Assembly: GCF_003697785.1 (NCBI RefSeq)
Contig: NZ_QOKZ01000001.1
Location: 310,001-374,000 of the forward strand
DNA: 64,000 nt
Direction of reading: 5' to 3'
DNA from: Paracoccus alkanivorans
GTDB lineage: Bacteria; Pseudomonadota; Alphaproteobacteria; Rhodobacterales; Rhodobacteraceae
Shown here: positions 61,578 through 64,000 of the stretch, in pieces
Layout of the letters: each line of letters starts with the position of its first letter
Position numbering within the stretch: the stretch's first letter is position 1
The notes under the pieces: model-generated
Databases searched by the model: none
Told to the model about the DNA's origin: nothing
The model's input: the letters and a program-made list of their open reading frames with translations, nothing else
Program-made: the position numbers and the translations under genes

Positions 61578-62420
61578 ATGGCACTGCCCCCGCAAGCCGG
61601 CGTCGGCTTCAAACCGCAGCATTTCAAGGCGATCCGCGCAACCTGCCCCGACCTGGGGTTCTTCGAGATCCATGCCGAGAACTTCATGGGAGCAGGCGGG
61701 GCTCCCCACGCCATGCTGGCGGCGTTGCGGCAGGATTATGCGATCTCCATCCATGGCGTCGGGCTGTCGATCGGCGGGTCATCGCTGGACCCTGGCCATC
61801 TCGCACGCGTCAAGGCGCTGTGCGACCGCTATCAACCCGACAGTTTTTCCGAGCACCTGGCATGGTCCAGCCACGGCAACGAGTATCTGAACGACCTGCT
61901 GCCGCTGCCCTATACGCCCGAGACCCTGAACCGGGTCTGCGAACATGTCGATCATGTTCAGGAGGTGCTGAGGCGCCGAATGCTGCTCGAAAACCCTGCC
62001 ACCTACGTGACCTTTGCCGACAGCACCATTCCCGAAACGGAATTCATGGCCATGATCGCCCGCCGCACCGGCTGCGGGCTTCTGCTCGATGTGAACAATG
62101 TCTTTGTCAGTTGCACCAACCACCGCAGCGATCCGCTGGATTGGCTCGGCGGCTTTCCCCTGGAATTGGTGGGCGAGATCCATCTTGGCGGCCATGACGA
62201 AGAGGAACTCCCCTCCGGCCCGCTGCTGATCGATGCTCATGGCCGCGAGGTGGCCGAACCGGTCTGGGCGCTGTACGGCCAAGTGCTGGACCGGGCCGGC
62301 CCGCTACCGACGCTGGTCGAATGGGACAACGACATCCCGGAATGGCCGGTGCTCAAGGCAGAGGCCGACCGTGCCAGCTCCATGCTGGCGGATCGGAGGC
62401 AACATGCAGCCGCTCAGTGA
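61578..62420 (+). CDS. bufB: MNIO-family (DUF692) peptide-modifying enzyme
   Basis: 280 residues, TIM-barrel multinuclear iron oxygenase family. [68 protein letters not shown] and [14 protein letters not shown] carry the expected His, Asp, Glu and Asn metal ligands. Expected to oxidise Cys in the DUF2282 peptide encoded 56 nt upstream. Overlaps bufC. Confidence 0.95.
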   Translation: MALPPQAGVGFKPQHFKAIRATCPDLGFFEIHAENFMGAGGAPHAMLAALRQDYAISIHGVGLSIGGSSLDPGHLARVKALCDRYQPDSFSEHLAWSSHGNEYLNDLLPLPYTPETLNRVCEHVDHVQEVLRRRMLLENPATYVTFADSTIPETEFMAMIARRTGCGLLLDVNNVFVSCTNHRSDPLDWLGGFPLELVGEIHLGGHDEEELPSGPLLIDAHGREVAEPVWALYGQVLDRAGPLPTLVEWDNDIPEWPVLKAEADRASSMLADRRQHAAAQ

Positions 62421-63126
62421 TTTCACTGACGATTTTCGCAATGCGCTGACCACCGGTCCCGGTCGGATAGGGTTGAATTATACCGACGCGGAAGAAGCCG
62501 CCCGCCGCTTCGCCGTCTACCGCAACAATGTCGCGCACAGCCTGAAGCAGGCGCTTGCCCGGCGCTTCCCGGTCATTCAGCGGCTGGTGGGGGCAGAGTT
62601 CTTCACGGCTCTCGCGCGGGAATTCATCTCGAAACACCCTCCCCGCTCTCCGGTCCTGCAGGAATGGGGTGGCGCGATGCCTGGGTTCCTCCGGGATTTT
62701 CCACAGGTCGCCGCCCTGCCCTACCTGCCCGATATTGCCAGCATCGAATGGGCGCGCGGCCTTGCCTATCACGCAGCCGATGCGCAGCCCATCGATCCCG
62801 CCACCCTGGCCGAACGCGACGTTCTGCATCTGCATCCGTCACTCGCCCTGCTGCGCCTGGATCATCCCGCCGTCAGTATCTGGCAAGCCAATCAGCCCGG
62901 CCAGAACGGCCGCATCAAGGTCAATGGCCCGGAAAGCGCCCTGATCTGGCGGCGCAGCGATTTTTCGGTCGCAACCATAAGGATCGGCGCGGACGACGCC
63001 GGTTTCATCACCGGCCTGTTGGAGACCGGATCGCTGGTCAAGGCGGCGGAAATCACCGACCCGGTCGCGATGCTGTCCTTGTTACTACGCGAAAAACTGA
63101 TCTGCGAAGAGGAAATGACGAGATGA
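62404..63126 (+). CDS. bufC: DUF2063 partner of the MNIO enzyme
   Basis: 240 residues from ATG at 62404, overlapping bufB by 17 nt. N-terminal DUF2063 helices ([60 protein letters not shown]) then a beta-rich half. DUF2063 proteins help bring the precursor peptide to the MNIO enzyme. Confidence 0.92.
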   Translation: MQPLSDFTDDFRNALTTGPGRIGLNYTDAEEAARRFAVYRNNVAHSLKQALARRFPVIQRLVGAEFFTALAREFISKHPPRSPVLQEWGGAMPGFLRDFPQVAALPYLPDIASIEWARGLAYHAADAQPIDPATLAERDVLHLHPSLALLRLDHPAVSIWQANQPGQNGRIKVNGPESALIWRRSDFSVATIRIGADDAGFITGLLETGSLVKAAEITDPVAMLSLLLREKLICEEEMTR

Positions 63127-63584
63127 CCAGGATTCCGAAAGTTTCGCCCCCATCTCGGCTGGTGGGACGGTTGAACGCGCTCGGCGACCACCTGCCCTAC
63201 AGCCTGGTCGCATTTGCCGCGCGGTTGTTTCCGGCAATCATCTTCTGGAACAGCGGGCGCACCAAGGTCGAGGGACTGACGCTGAAACCTTCGGCCCTGT
63301 TCCTGTTCGAGAACGAATACGCCCTGCCGGTGATTCCTCCCGAAATCGCCGCGCGCCTCGCCGCCACCGCCGAACATGTCTTTCCCGTCCTGCTGGCCAT
63401 GGGCCTGATGACCCGCTTTTCGGCATTGGCATTGCTGGGAATGACCGCGGTCATCCAGATCTTCGTCTACCCCTCCGCATGGCAGACCCACGGGCTATGG
63501 GCGGTATGTTTCCTGATCCTGATCTCCCGCGGCCCCGGCGCGTGGTCGCTTGATGCGGCACTCGGTCTCGAAAATCGCCCATGA
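63123..63584 (+). CDS. DoxX-family membrane protein
   Basis: 153 residues from ATG at 63123 (ATGA overlap with bufC). Four-helix DoxX layout: [20 protein letters not shown], then [20 protein letters not shown] and [20 protein letters not shown]. Regularly the last gene of such operons; possibly links the quinone pool or thiol chemistry to metal stress. Confidence 0.9.
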   Translation: MTRIPKVSPPSRLVGRLNALGDHLPYSLVAFAARLFPAIIFWNSGRTKVEGLTLKPSALFLFENEYALPVIPPEIAARLAATAEHVFPVLLAMGLMTRFSALALLGMTAVIQIFVYPSAWQTHGLWAVCFLILISRGPGAWSLDAALGLENRP

Positions 63585-63627
63585 TGAACCCGGATCGGCT
63601 TCTTCTTTGCCAAAATACCTCGGGGGA

Positions 63628-63649
63628 GCCCAGCCCTAACGGGCTGGGC
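63628..63649. terminator. Hairpin between convergent DoxX and dapA genes
   Basis: Perfect 9-bp stem GCCCAGCCC/GGGCTGGGC with TAAC loop. No T-run, so it may act as a bidirectional RNA stabiliser or weak terminator. The nearby CCAAAATACCTCGGGGG motif recurs in Rhodobacteraceae intergenic DNA. Confidence 0.5.
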
Positions 63650-63684
63650 GGGGGCAGAGCCCCAATCACGCCTGAGCGCCGCCC

Positions 63685-64000
63685 CTAAAGAAGCCCGGCA
63701 TGTTCCAGCGCCGCGTCGATCTGCCGGCGGGTCGTGTCGCTCAGCGGAGTCAGCGGCAGGCGCACGCGCTCTTCGCACAGCCCGAGGCGCGACATCGCGT
63801 ATTTGACACCGACCAGTCCCGGCTCGATGAAGATCGCCATATGCAGCGGCATCAGCCGGTCCTGATATTCCAGCGCCGTCGCATAATCGCCGCGCAGCGT
63901 TGCCTCCTGGAACTCGGCGCAAAGCTTCGGCGCGACATTCGCCGTGACGCTGATGCAGCCCACCCCGCCCTGCGCATTGAAACCAAGCGCAGTCGCGTCC
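63685..64000 (-). CDS. dapA: 4-hydroxy-tetrahydrodipicolinate synthase, N-terminus beyond window
   Basis: The last 104 residues of DapA, open to the right edge. [20 protein letters not shown] and [20 protein letters not shown] are typical of the C-terminal third; [20 protein letters not shown] follows. The active-site Lys and Tyr lie outside the window. Condenses pyruvate and aspartate semialdehyde for lysine and peptidoglycan. Confidence 0.93.
   Translation of the reverse strand, partial: DATALGFNAQGGVGCISVTANVAPKLCAEFQEATLRGDYATALEYQDRLMPLHMAIFIEPGLVGVKYAMSRLGLCEERVRLPLTPLSDTTRRQIDAALEHAGLL

Overview
The window is high-GC alphaproteobacterial chromosome, most likely from a Paracoccus-like member of the Rhodobacteraceae. 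The evidence is gene content and order (pyrB-pyrC-plsY, uvrC-pgsA-moaD-moaE, a SigF/NrsF pair with a DUF2282-MNIO-DUF2063-DoxX operon), tightly packed ATGA-overlapping genes and strong GC bias at third codon positions. No database search was possible. Family calls rest on motifs read by eye.

Host left flank (1-15307): a partial MATE transporter; the pyrB, pyrC, plsY operon; two small membrane proteins; gshA; a long leftward run (membrane protein, GNAT, moaE, moaD, pgsA, hypothetical, uvrC); an SDR reductase, CaCA antiporter, 39-residue membrane peptide and S49 protease as one overlapping operon; and a LacI-type regulator. A tRNA-Arg(CCT) gene at 15308-15384 marks the border.

Prophage (about 15338-57409): a 42 kb element bounded by a 48-bp perfect direct repeat of the tRNA 3' half. 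From right to left it has a tyrosine integrase and excisionase, an adenine and a cytosine DNA methyltransferase, small early genes, an immunity region (XRE repressor and divergent Cro-like gene with three copies of one 13-bp palindrome), a BrnT/BrnA toxin-antitoxin pair, replication-type genes, a Hint-domain protein with a LuxR-type regulator, HNH, an HK97-type packaging, head and siphovirus-like tail module, a tail fibre ending in an SGNH esterase, and a lysis cassette. Beyond lysis, next to the tRNA, lies about 8 kb of apparent cargo: rmlCBDA (dTDP-L-rhamnose synthesis), a sulfotransferase, a GT61-like glycosyltransferase, an IS1380 remnant, a GSCFA protein and an SGNH-like protein. The SGNH-like protein has a paralogue on the other side of the sugar genes, and each copy is followed by a near-identical terminator/RBS block. 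The simplest reading is that this temperate phage carries a surface-polysaccharide conversion island, but that function is inferred.

Host right flank (57410-64000): two tandem Lrp/AsnC regulators divergent from ilvC; an ECF sigma/anti-sigma pair; a divergent copper-bufferin-type operon (DUF2282 peptide, MNIO enzyme, DUF2063 partner, DoxX), with GTAACG-N16-CGAA/CGTA promoter matches on both sides of the divergent region; and the 3' part of dapA. Before integration the tRNA probably ran directly into the terminator at 57575-57620.
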